64,000 bases of DNA from Allobosea sp. BK604 (lineage in GTDB: Bacteria > Pseudomonadota > Alphaproteobacteria > Rhizobiales > Beijerinckiaceae). The notes under the pieces were generated by a model. It saw only the letters and a program-made list of their open reading frames with translations, did not search any database and had not been told where the DNA came from. The DNA lies in assembly GCF_004341515.1 (NCBI RefSeq), contig NZ_SLZF01000005.1:124001-188000 (forward strand), in the 5' to 3' direction. Positions 16,361 to 24,562 of this stretch are shown one piece after another. A program made the translations under genes and the position numbers. The number at the start of each line of letters is the position of its first letter. Within the stretch, counting starts at the first letter, position 1.

Positions 16361-17455
16361 TTATCGTGCGGTCGCGCGGCGCGCTTTCGCCTCCAGATGG
16401 CGGCCTACGCAATTCAGCACGTAGCACATCAGGAAATAGACCGCTCCCGCGAAGAAGTACCCCTCCCAGAGAACGTTGCCCCAGGCAACGTCGCCGATGG
16501 CCAACTGCGTCGAACCGAGAAGATCATGGACGCCCACGATGATCACCAGAGACGTGTCCTTCACGAGGGCGACCATGGTGTTGATCAATCCCGGCAGGGA
16601 AATCGTCAGCGCCTGCGGGAAGACGACGAGCTTCTGGGTGTTCCAGTTCGATAGTCCAAGGGCATAAGCGGCCTCGCGACTCCCGGTCGGCACCGCATCG
16701 AGCCCGGCCCGGATCGCCTCGGCCATATAAGACGAGGTGTAGAGGCAAATCCCGATCACGATGCGCAGAAACAGGTTGGCATCTGCCCCAGACGGCAGGA
16801 ACAGCGGCAGGAGGATGACGGCGACGAAGAGGATCGCGATGAGCGGGACGCCGCGCATGAACTCGACATAAACCGAGGCGATCGAACGAATGACCGGCCG
16901 TTCGGATCGGCGGCCCATCGCCAGCAGGCCGCCGAGGAGGAAGGAGACGCCCACTCCGATGCTGAACAGCAGCAGCGTAAGCGTGAGCCCTCCCCATTTC
17001 TCCACCGCGACCTGGGTCAGACCCGGCAGCCTGCCGCCGAAAATATCGAAGCTCAACACGACCGAGACGGCATAGACGGCAGCGGCCAGTGCGACCTGGT
17101 AGCGACGGGCCGCGGCGAAGGCGCCAACGAGGCCCAGTGCCGAAACCGCCATGGAGATGTTGACCTGCCATCTCAGGTCTTGCGGGTAGAAGCCATAGCC
17201 GAGTTGCCCGGCCTTCTGCGCTATGAAGACCCAGCAGGCCCCGACGCGCCGGCAATCGGCGGGGCCATTCCCGACGAAATCGGCGTTGAAGAGCGCCCAT
17301 TCCAGGAATGGGACGCCGCCGCCCACCAGGATGATCAGCGCCAGAACCGTCACGATGCCCGTGCGACGATCCGAAAAGCTGCGCCGGATGAAATCCGAGA
17401 CAGCATTGCGCCCTGGAGTCCGATCCTGGTTCGCGGTGCCGGCTTGAGCGGTCAT
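16361..17455 (-). CDS. Amino-acid ABC transporter permease, AapM/YhdY-like
   Basis: 364-residue permease of the general L-amino-acid transporter type. After a polar N-terminus of about 32 residues come membrane segments near 33-53, 100-120, 130-150, 170-190, 215-235 and 325-345. The EAA loop reads REAAYALGLSNWNTQKLVVF with a C-terminal RHLEAKARRAT. AapM-like length and a hydrophilic insert WVFIAQKAGQLGYGFYPQD support this subclass. Its ATG overlaps the aapQ-like stop. No aapP-like ATPase follows: the next gene is the MOSC hybrid. Confidence 0.9.
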   Translation of the reverse strand: MTAQAGTANQDRTPGRNAVSDFIRRSFSDRRTGIVTVLALIILVGGGVPFLEWALFNADFVGNGPADCRRVGACWVFIAQKAGQLGYGFYPQDLRWQVNISMAVSALGLVGAFAAARRYQVALAAAVYAVSVVLSFDIFGGRLPGLTQVAVEKWGGLTLTLLLFSIGVGVSFLLGGLLAMGRRSERPVIRSIASVYVEFMRGVPLIAILFVAVILLPLFLPSGADANLFLRIVIGICLYTSSYMAEAIRAGLDAVPTGSREAAYALGLSNWNTQKLVVFPQALTISLPGLINTMVALVKDTSLVIIVGVHDLLGSTQLAIGDVAWGNVLWEGYFFAGAVYFLMCYVLNCVGRHLEAKARRATAR

Positions 17456-18633
17456 CAGCGTTGCCCTACCGCCTTCAGCTTCGCGGCGTAGAGATGCATG
17501 AGCCCTGCCGCCGTAAGGCTGATGATGAGGTAGACCGAGGTGACGATCATCAGTGACTCGATCGCCTGCCCTGTCTGGGTCAACACCGTCTTGCCCATGA
17601 TCAGCATGAGATCAGGAAAAGCGATCGCCGCCACGATCGCCGTCTGCTTGATCATATTGACGTACTGGTTGGTCAGGGGCGGAATCACCACCCGAATGGC
17701 CTGAGGGAAAACGATCAACCTCGAAATGGCTCCAGCGTGCAGTCCCAGAGCCTGCCCCGCCTCCGTCTGTCCCCGATCGATCCCCTGGATGGCACCGCGC
17801 AGAAGCTCGGCAATGAATGCCGACGAATAGGTGCACATGGCCACGATGACAGCCATGAGTTCGGGAATGACGAGAGCACCGCCTCGCATGCCCAGGCCGG
17901 CACGAACCGGAACCTCCCAGCTCGTTGCGGCGATGACGACGACAGCCACGAACAGCACCAGCCCCAGGAGCAGCGACAGATCGATCCGCGCGAAAGCCGA
18001 TGTTGGGTGCTGCCTGCGCATCCATCTGGAGGCGGCAATCGGCAGCAAGGCAAGGACACAAGCGATCAGCCAGCCCCACCCGGATAATTGAGGCCAGGGA
18101 ACGAACAGCCCGCGATTGTTCAGGAAGATCGCGTCCTCGAGCACCAGGCCGTTGCGAATGTTCGGCATCGCGGCGAAGACCGCGAAGTACCAGAACAGCA
18201 GGTGCAGCAGGATCGGGGTGTTGCGAAAGAGGCCGATATAGCCGGCGGCGAGGCCCGAGGCCAATGGGCTCTTCGACAGGCGGAAGGACACCACCGCGAA
18301 GGCGAGGAGCGTCCCGAGTACCATGCCGGTGACCGCAAGGAAGAGCGTGTTCGTGATGCCGACGAGCAGTGCCATCCAAAGCGGGCTGGCGGATGTAAAG
18401 GGCAGAAGCGAGAAGGCGACGTCGAAGCCGGCGGGCCGCGACAGGAAGGCGAAACCGGTGGTTATGCCCCGGGAGCTGAGATTGGCCATCGTCGAAGAGA
18501 CGATGTACCAGGCGCCGCCGGCCAGAGCGGCGACGAGGGCGATCTGGACGAGAGAGCCGACCAGATCGCCCCTCGCGAGGACACGGCGCATCCAGCTCGC
18601 CTTCGGTGCCGTGGCCTCAAGATGCGCGAGCAT
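17455..18633 (-). CDS. Amino-acid ABC transporter permease, AapQ/YhdX-like
   Basis: 392-residue permease, length typical of AapQ. Membrane segments are near residues 30-50, 85-115, 130-150, 195-215, 235-255 and 355-380. RNTPILLHLLFWYFAVFAAM is the conserved early permease motif and GQTEAGQALGLHAGAISRLI the EAA loop. It overlaps the downstream permease and begins 25 bp after the binding-protein gene, so the order is J-Q-M as in aap operons. Confidence 0.9.
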   Translation of the reverse strand: MLAHLEATAPKASWMRRVLARGDLVGSLVQIALVAALAGGAWYIVSSTMANLSSRGITTGFAFLSRPAGFDVAFSLLPFTSASPLWMALLVGITNTLFLAVTGMVLGTLLAFAVVSFRLSKSPLASGLAAGYIGLFRNTPILLHLLFWYFAVFAAMPNIRNGLVLEDAIFLNNRGLFVPWPQLSGWGWLIACVLALLPIAASRWMRRQHPTSAFARIDLSLLLGLVLFVAVVVIAATSWEVPVRAGLGMRGGALVIPELMAVIVAMCTYSSAFIAELLRGAIQGIDRGQTEAGQALGLHAGAISRLIVFPQAIRVVIPPLTNQYVNMIKQTAIVAAIAFPDLMLIMGKTVLTQTGQAIESLMIVTSVYLIISLTAAGLMHLYAAKLKAVGQR

Positions 18634-18658
18634 GTGTGTCGCCCACCGCTCTCGGTGA

Positions 18659-19687
18659 TTACTGGAACGATGGCGCGATCAGCGCGCCGCCATTCTTCCA
18701 CAGGGCGTTCAGGGTCTTCTCGCGGGGAATGCTGACCTTGCTGCCGGAACCAATGTTCCGATCGTAGACCTCGCCGTAATTGCCGACGCTCTTGATGATG
18801 CGATAGCCCCAGTCATCGGACAGGCCGAGCATCTGGCCGAAACCGCCTTCGGCGCCAAGCATGCGACGAACCTCGGCCGGCGCATTGGCATCCGCCTTCA
18901 TGGCGTCGACATTCGTGGAGGTGACGCCGAACTCTTCGGCCGCGATCAGGACGTATCCGGTCCAACGAACGATGTCGGCCCAGTTATTGTCGCCATGGCG
19001 GACGGTCGGTCCGTTCAGGGATTTCGAGATGGTCTCGTCGAGCACGGTGAAGCCGTCCGGATTGGAGAGCGCCGACCTGTAGGCGAACAGGGTCGAGCGG
19101 TCGGACGAAAACACGTCGCAACGCCCCTTCTCGAAGGCGGCGAGCGCCTGATCGCGGGAGTCGAACACGACCGGCTTGTAGGTCAGGTTGTTCGACTTGA
19201 AGTAGTCGGCGATGATGACCTCGGTCGAAAGCCCGGTCTGCGTGCAGACATTCGCTCCGTTGAGGTCCTTGGCCGTTTTCGCTCCGAGCGATTTGGCGAC
19301 CATCAGCGCATGGCCGTCGTAGAAAGTGATGATCGGAAAATCCAGGCCGAGGCTGGTGTCGCGAGAGAAGGTATCCGTCACTTCTCGCGAAAGAATATCG
19401 ACCTGCCCCGATTGCAGCTGCGGAAAGCGGGCCGAAGGCGTGGCGGAGAGGAACTTGACCTTCTGGGCATCGCCAAGTGTCGCGGCAGCGACGGCGTGAC
19501 AGAAGTCGATGTCGAAGCCCGTATACTTGCCGGTCGCATCGGGTGAGAAGAATCCGGCGAAATTCTCGCCGACACCGCAAAGCAGTTCGCCGCGCGCCTT
19601 CACGGCAGCAAGTGTCGCCTGCGCCTGGGCTCCGCAATTCCATGAAACGAGCACGCCGACGACGGCAGCGAAAAGACCATAACGCAT
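18659..19687 (-). CDS. Amino-acid ABC transporter substrate-binding protein, AapJ-like
   Basis: 342-residue periplasmic binding protein (family 3). A Sec signal peptide (LFAAVVGVLVSWNCGAQAQA) precedes VKARGELLCGVGENFAGF and FDIDFCHAVAAATLGD, the standard family start. GVTSTNVDAMK and the C-terminal LNALWKNGGALIAPSFQ match AapJ in position but not in detail; the second AapJ-type protein in this window (53053-54075) is closer to the classical sequence. ATG 19687 follows a GGGGAAGTG ribosome site, whereas a longer frame begins at 19750. Divergent from an FAD oxidoreductase gene. Confidence 0.9.
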   Translation of the reverse strand: MRYGLFAAVVGVLVSWNCGAQAQATLAAVKARGELLCGVGENFAGFFSPDATGKYTGFDIDFCHAVAAATLGDAQKVKFLSATPSARFPQLQSGQVDILSREVTDTFSRDTSLGLDFPIITFYDGHALMVAKSLGAKTAKDLNGANVCTQTGLSTEVIIADYFKSNNLTYKPVVFDSRDQALAAFEKGRCDVFSSDRSTLFAYRSALSNPDGFTVLDETISKSLNGPTVRHGDNNWADIVRWTGYVLIAAEEFGVTSTNVDAMKADANAPAEVRRMLGAEGGFGQMLGLSDDWGYRIIKSVGNYGEVYDRNIGSGSKVSIPREKTLNALWKNGGALIAPSFQ

Positions 19688-19999
19688 GAGCACTTCCCCT
19701 CTCCCAAAGGCACGTATCTCAGCTGCGCGCCTGATCCCGTACCACAGCATTTCCGGAGGTTTTGGTCACGATCGAAAACTGTGACGCTCTATGTCATGAC
19801 AACATGAATTGCGTCTGCCGGGCTGCTGACATTGCCGACGCAACCTATGGGAGTGCTTCCGATTTCACGGACACTCATAGCCTGATGACAACTCGTACAA
19901 CCAAATTGGAATTCGCTGACCAGCATCGCGCGCTGCACAGTCGCGATGCGTCACGCCGCGCGCTCCCACCTCTGGAGCGCGGCGAAATCAGAGGTCAGC
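19688..19999. promoter_or_regulatory. Divergent promoter region with two palindromes
   Basis: The 312-bp gap between the aapJ-like and FAD-oxidoreductase starts holds GTCAC-N11-GTGAC at 19765-19785, a perfect inverted repeat, and TGTCATGACA at 19792-19801, a perfect 10-bp palindrome, only six bases apart. Such paired sites in a divergent gap are usual operators. The LysR regulator encoded at 21271-22242 is the nearest candidate, but no contact evidence exists. I see no gene here. Confidence 0.4.
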
Positions 20000-21274
20000 A
20001 TGAGCGCGGCGACATCACAATTCGAATGCGACGTGGCTATTCTGGGCGCAGGGTCGGCCGGCGTCGCAGCCGCGATCGGAGCGTCGAAAGCCGGCGCCAG
20101 GACGATCCTGATCGAACGCTATGGTTTCGCCGGCGGTGCGGCGACGAACTCCTCGGTGCTCGCCTATTGCGGGCTCTTTGCGAACACGATTGAGGCCAGG
20201 CGGGTGGTCGGCGGCGCTGCCACGGAGGTTCTGTCCAGCCTGGAAACCCTGGGCATGGACGTTTCTCCCCGGCGCATCAGATCGACGGGCAACTGGATCA
20301 TTCCCTTGAACCCGGAGGCGCTGAAGGTCGCCCTGGACCGCGCGGCGGCCGGAAGCGGGATCGAGATTCTCTATCGCGCTGCGCTTTGCGGCGTCGCGAC
20401 GGTCGACGGCGCCATGCGCTCCATCGACATTTGCGGCGATTTCGGGGTGGCGCGGATCAGCGCGCGCACGTTCATCGATGCGTCGGGAGATGGCAACCTG
20501 TGGCATCTCGCCGGAGATCGGACGCTCACCGGCCCGCATAAATCCCAGCCTGCGTCACTCCCGATCCGGGTGGGCGGCATCGAGGCTGGATGGCAGGAAT
20601 CTCGAAGCGCGTTCCAGGCGGCCTCAGCCATCTACAACGCGCAGGCCCCGCTGATCCGCGCCCGCGGGAATGGCGGAGTCGTTCTGGAGATCCCCGGCAG
20701 CTCCGAACTCTGGTGGATGACGCTGGACCTCGAGGCCGACCCGACGGACGCCATTGGGTTCGGGCAAAAGGAAATCGCGGCTCGTGACGCCGCGTGGCAT
20801 CTCGTTTCCGCGCTGAAGAGCACTGGCCCCGCATTCCGCAACGCCAATGTCGCCTCCACCGGCCCGCAGATCGGCGTGCGTGAATCGCGCAGACCCGCGA
20901 CCGTCAGGCGTATCCTGGCCGAGGAGATCATCACGGGCAGCATCCCCGAGGACACGATTGCGCTGGGGGGCTGGCCCATGGAAATCCATCACGCGCCGGG
21001 CGTGCAGGAATACATCCCGGTCGGAGGCGACGGCGTCTTCGGAATTCCGCTCGACGCGCTGCGGGTCGCAGGCATCGCCAACCTGCTGGTGGCGGGACGC
21101 CTGATCGGAGCCGATAGCCGGGCTTTCGGTTCCATTCGCGTGATGGGCACGGCGTTTGCCACGGGACAGGCGGCGGGCGTCTATGCGGCCCATATCGCCT
21201 CGTCCGCGGCAGATATCCGCTTCCAGGACATCACAAGGTCGCTTTCGGCTCAGGGCGCCATCCTCGCCGCTTAA
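20000..21274 (+). CDS. FAD-dependent oxidoreductase (FAD_oxidored family)
   Basis: 424-residue flavoprotein. The N-terminal Rossmann motif AILGAGSAGVAAAIGASKAG is at residues 12-31, followed by the acidic-Arg end of the second strand (LIERYGFAGG). A TFIDASGDGNLWHLAGD stretch near residue 160 and GTAFATGQAAGVYAA near the C-terminus fit the FAD_oxidored/thioredoxin-reductase-like group that oxidises small alicyclic or organic acids. ATG 20000 follows AGAGGTC; an upstream in-frame ATG (19946) would add 18 residues before the fold. It overlaps the convergent LysR gene by 4 bases. The substrate may be the ligand of the divergent amino-acid-type importer. Confidence 0.85.
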   Translation: MSAATSQFECDVAILGAGSAGVAAAIGASKAGARTILIERYGFAGGAATNSSVLAYCGLFANTIEARRVVGGAATEVLSSLETLGMDVSPRRIRSTGNWIIPLNPEALKVALDRAAAGSGIEILYRAALCGVATVDGAMRSIDICGDFGVARISARTFIDASGDGNLWHLAGDRTLTGPHKSQPASLPIRVGGIEAGWQESRSAFQAASAIYNAQAPLIRARGNGGVVLEIPGSSELWWMTLDLEADPTDAIGFGQKEIAARDAAWHLVSALKSTGPAFRNANVASTGPQIGVRESRRPATVRRILAEEIITGSIPEDTIALGGWPMEIHHAPGVQEYIPVGGDGVFGIPLDALRVAGIANLLVAGRLIGADSRAFGSIRVMGTAFATGQAAGVYAAHIASSAADIRFQDITRSLSAQGAILAA

Positions 21275-22242
21275 ATGTCCTGAGCGCCCAAGTTTTCTGG
21301 TCGTTTAAGTGCTTTCGTTGGCGACCGACGACCTTCACCGAACCGGGCCAGCTCGCCATCGACTTCGGCGCGAACCGCCTCCTTGAGGATACGACCGAAG
21401 GATGACAGGCCGCGCTCGACATGAACATGCACGAAGACGTTCATCTTCGGCGCGTCAGGCAGCCTGATGATCGTGAAGCCGGCACTCTGGAAGCTGGCAG
21501 CCGTGAAGCTGTCGACGAAGGCGAAGCCCAAGCCGACCTGCACCATTTGACAGGCCGCTTCGGCGAAGCGGACGATGGTGGTGGGCTCGTAACGGATGCC
21601 GCGCGCATTCAGATATTCGGATATCGCTCGCCCGTGCGGCGTGGTCGCTTCAAAGCCGATCAGGTTCCCGTGCATCAGCTCGGCCACATCGGAGATCGCG
21701 CCCGAGGGATGGTCCGCCGCATCGGCATCGGGCAATACCGCGACGATCTCGCCGGCACCCAGCAACTGCGTCGAGAGCGAAGGGTGATCCTGCTGGAACA
21801 CGCCGATCACCATCTCCCCCTCGCCGAAGAGCAGGTAATCGTTCACCTGGGCGACTGACAGCGTGTCCAGCCGCATGACGAGCTTGGGGTAACGTTTGCG
21901 GAGCTTGAGCATCGCCTTGGGCACGATGCGAGCGGCGAGGCTCGGAGATGATCCGATACGAAGAGTCATATCGTCGCCGGACGACATCCTCTCCATGGAC
22001 TGCTGCAAGTTCAGGATATTTTTGAATATCGAGGCGACTTCACCGTAAATCAGTGTCGAATTATAGGTCGGCTGAAGTCTTCCCTTGGATCTCTCGAAAA
22101 GCGGAATCTTGGCCTGGTCCTCGAGATGCCGCAGAATTCGGCTCACGACGGGCTGAGACACGTTCAGCATTTTCGCGGCGCCAATGACGGATCCGGTCTG
22201 CATGACCGCGTTGAAGACTTCGATTTGTCGAAGCGTGAACAT
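21271..22242 (-). CDS. LysR-family transcriptional regulator
   Basis: 323-residue regulator. The winged helix-turn-helix covers residues 1-60 (RQIEVFNAVMQTGS, MLNVSQPVVSRILRHLE), followed by a linker helix and an effector domain starting at MTLRIGSSPSLAARIVPKA. It is divergent from the chorismate-binding enzyme gene (109-bp gap) and convergent, with a 4-base overlap, with the FAD oxidoreductase gene. By position it probably controls the chorismate-enzyme operon, the FAD gene, or both. Confidence 0.93.
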   Translation of the reverse strand: MFTLRQIEVFNAVMQTGSVIGAAKMLNVSQPVVSRILRHLEDQAKIPLFERSKGRLQPTYNSTLIYGEVASIFKNILNLQQSMERMSSGDDMTLRIGSSPSLAARIVPKAMLKLRKRYPKLVMRLDTLSVAQVNDYLLFGEGEMVIGVFQQDHPSLSTQLLGAGEIVAVLPDADAADHPSGAISDVAELMHGNLIGFEATTPHGRAISEYLNARGIRYEPTTIVRFAEAACQMVQVGLGFAFVDSFTAASFQSAGFTIIRLPDAPKMNVFVHVHVERGLSSFGRILKEAVRAEVDGELARFGEGRRSPTKALKRPENLGAQDI

Positions 22243-22351
22243 GATCGCCGGTCTCGAAATGTCTTAAAGGCATACGGTAGAGAGCAGATGGTCGTTGTCA
22301 ACGCGACAGGTGACACCTAGGGATTCCCTGTTCCGAAATCGGAGTTTGCCC

Positions 22352-23671
22352 GTGGCTACCGCGCAATTCACCGCCATCAGCCAAGAATTCGCCCTGGATG
22401 CCGCCGCATTGAGCGAGCTTGCGCGCGGTGCCGTGGCAGAAGCGCGTTTCTGCATGGAACGCTCCGCCGGCGGCGGCTCCGAACCCGAATTCACCTATTT
22501 CGGCCTGGACGTCGAAGCGCTCAGTCACGAGGCCGCCTCGCGCCATGTCGACGGCACATGTGATCTGCCGGGACTGCCCGACGGCGTTCCGTTTGCCGGC
22601 GGCATATTCGCCTATTTTCCCTATGATTTCGACAGCAGGGAGCCCGACGAATCCGACGCCATTTTCTGGCTGGTCAGGACGCTTTTGATCATCGACCACG
22701 GGGCGAGCAAAGCGATCCTCGTCCGCCTGGCCACTGGTGCGCCTGACGAGATCGTCGAGCGCCAGAATCTCATCGATCGGCTCAGGACTGTTTCGGCTCG
22801 GCTCGGCCGCACCGGCTCTCGTTCGGCGCTCCCGGCTGAACGGGATTGGCGGGTCGATATCTCGACCGCCGACTATTTCATCGCCGTGGGCAAGGTTCAG
22901 GATGCGATCGAGCGGAACGAGATTTCGCAGGCGATCCTCTCGATCGGCTTCTCGAAGTCCACCTCCGCCACCATCGAGACTGTTTTCGAGGCTCTTCGAG
23001 AGCGCCGGCCCTCCCCGCATGTCTTCATGGTCAAATCCGGGCAACTCGCCCTCGTCGGCGCCTCGCCGGCCATGCACCTGCTGAAGCAGGGACAGGTCCT
23101 GACCATCGAGACGGATGCCGGCACGCGTCAAATCGGTGGGAGCGCCGAGGAGACGGAAGCGATCAAGCATGAGCTTCTCAACTCGGCCAAGGACCGGGAG
23201 GAGCAGAAGATGCTCGTCGACGAGACGTGCATGGATCTTCGGGCGGTTGCGGTCGACGCGAAGGTGTCGATGCCCGTCGAGCTGGAAGTCCGGCAACTCG
23301 GCAACGTGATGCATCTGTTCACGGTCCTCGAAGCGACGTGCCCCGCAGAGCTTGGCGCCATCGAAGCCATCACCGCGTGCCTGCCGGCGGCGGCGGTCAC
23401 CGGCACACCCAAGAAGGCGGCGATGGCCACGATCCGAGCCGTCGAAGGTATCGAACGGGGACCATATGGCGGCGTCGTCGGCTTGATCGGCTTCGATGGG
23501 TCGGTCGATTCCGCCATCATCCTCCGGTCGGCCTGGCTGAAAGGCGGTTCGATAGCGATGCGCTGCGGCGGTGGCATCACCCATGCCTCGGTTGCGATCG
23601 ACGAGTACAACGAGTGCCTCAACAAGGCGCGCGCGATCATGGACGCCGTCAAGGAAGCCGAAGGCGCCTGA
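22352..23671 (+). CDS. Chorismate-binding enzyme (TrpE/PabB-type component I, divergent)
   Basis: 439-residue protein whose C-terminal half is a chorismate-binding domain. AVTGTPKKAAM, RGPYGGVVG and CGGGITHASVAIDEYNE are intact, and the Mg-binding Glu residues and the His of GNVMHLF are in place. Other motifs are altered: GASPEM is GASPAM, the PIAGTxKR motif reads ETDAGTRQIG, and the VDLxRNDxxRV motif reads VDETCMDLRAV. The trpE(G) product encoded close by has the normal forms. No glutaminase domain is attached. Start GTG 22352 follows GGAG at 7 bases; the frame is open from a TTG at 22295. It could be an aminodeoxychorismate, anthranilate or salicylate/isochorismate-type synthase. Confidence 0.75.
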   Translation: MATAQFTAISQEFALDAAALSELARGAVAEARFCMERSAGGGSEPEFTYFGLDVEALSHEAASRHVDGTCDLPGLPDGVPFAGGIFAYFPYDFDSREPDESDAIFWLVRTLLIIDHGASKAILVRLATGAPDEIVERQNLIDRLRTVSARLGRTGSRSALPAERDWRVDISTADYFIAVGKVQDAIERNEISQAILSIGFSKSTSATIETVFEALRERRPSPHVFMVKSGQLALVGASPAMHLLKQGQVLTIETDAGTRQIGGSAEETEAIKHELLNSAKDREEQKMLVDETCMDLRAVAVDAKVSMPVELEVRQLGNVMHLFTVLEATCPAELGAIEAITACLPAAAVTGTPKKAAMATIRAVEGIERGPYGGVVGLIGFDGSVDSAIILRSAWLKGGSIAMRCGGGITHASVAIDEYNECLNKARAIMDAVKEAEGA

Positions 23672-23726
23672 GGTCCTGCCATGCGGCGAGACCTGAGCGC
23701 CGGAACGTGCAACCCTGGAGCCGCGC

Positions 23727-24521
23727 ATGCATGATATCAGGATTTCCGGCGCGACCCGATTGAACCTGATCATCGGCGATCCCATTGCCCAGGTTAAGTC
23801 GCCTTCCGGCCTGTCGAAGGCCTTCGCGGCCGCCGGCATCGACGCGATCGTCGCCCCGGCGCAGATCGGCGCGGACCGGTTGAGCGCTTTTCTGGACGCT
23901 CTCGGCGCGGTCGGGAATCTCGACGGGATCGTCGTGACGCTACCGCACAAATTCGCGTGCCTGGCTCATTGCAGCAGCATCAGCGAGCGGGCGCGCCGCT
24001 TGCAGGCGGTCAATGTCATGCGGCGCAATCCGGACAGGAGCTGGCACGGTGACATGCTGGACGGTATCGGCTTCGTCGAGGCGGCACATCGCAAGGGCTG
24101 CGATTTTCTCGGTCGACGGGCCCTCGTCACCGGAGCGGGCGGTGCGGGCTCCGCCATCGCCGAGGCCCTGCTGGAAGCGGGTGTCCATTCCCTCCGCGTG
24201 CATGACGAGGATCCCGGCAGGCGAGACGCGCTGATTTCGAAATTGCGGCCGATCTCGCCGAATGTCACTGCCGGCAGCGCGGATGCAACCGGGCTCGATG
24301 TTATCGTGAATGCTTCGCCGGCTGGAATGAGAGGCTTCGCCGAATCCGCGATCGACCTTGGAAGCCTGTCTGCGCAGGCATTCGTCGGCTGCGCGGTCAC
24401 CGAGCCAGCAATCACGCCTCTGATCGCCCATGCCCGCGAGCTCGGCTGCATGACAGTGTCGGGCAGCGAGATGTACGAGGCCCTCGAAGGGCGCATGCTT
24501 CGGTTTCTCACCGGCGGCTAG
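23727..24521 (+). CDS. Shikimate dehydrogenase-family protein (AroE paralogue)
   Basis: 264-residue protein with the two-domain AroE fold. The substrate-binding domain has GDPIAQVKSP at residues 17-26 and the catalytic Lys in VVTLPHK near residue 75, with the partner Asp in GDMLDGIGF. The NAD(P) loop is VTGAGGAGSAIAEALLEAG near 130, and VNASPAGM is the typical late motif. The substrate Ser positions (SPS) look like quinate/shikimate dehydrogenases. It is 55 bp after the chorismate enzyme on the same strand, which suggests that the pair makes and uses a shikimate-pathway intermediate. The main aroE is expected elsewhere. Confidence 0.85.
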   Translation: MHDIRISGATRLNLIIGDPIAQVKSPSGLSKAFAAAGIDAIVAPAQIGADRLSAFLDALGAVGNLDGIVVTLPHKFACLAHCSSISERARRLQAVNVMRRNPDRSWHGDMLDGIGFVEAAHRKGCDFLGRRALVTGAGGAGSAIAEALLEAGVHSLRVHDEDPGRRDALISKLRPISPNVTAGSADATGLDVIVNASPAGMRGFAESAIDLGSLSAQAFVGCAVTEPAITPLIAHARELGCMTVSGSEMYEALEGRMLRFLTGG

Positions 24522-24562
24522 TGCGCGGGGCACGACAACGCGGCCCCGCGCAAGGTCGTGCG

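Noticed and set aside
20640..20660. Possible tRNA or small RNA genes in this and other short gaps.
   Set aside because: No cloverleaf or T-arm consensus was found by eye in intergenic DNA; nothing supports an RNA gene apart from the trp attenuator.
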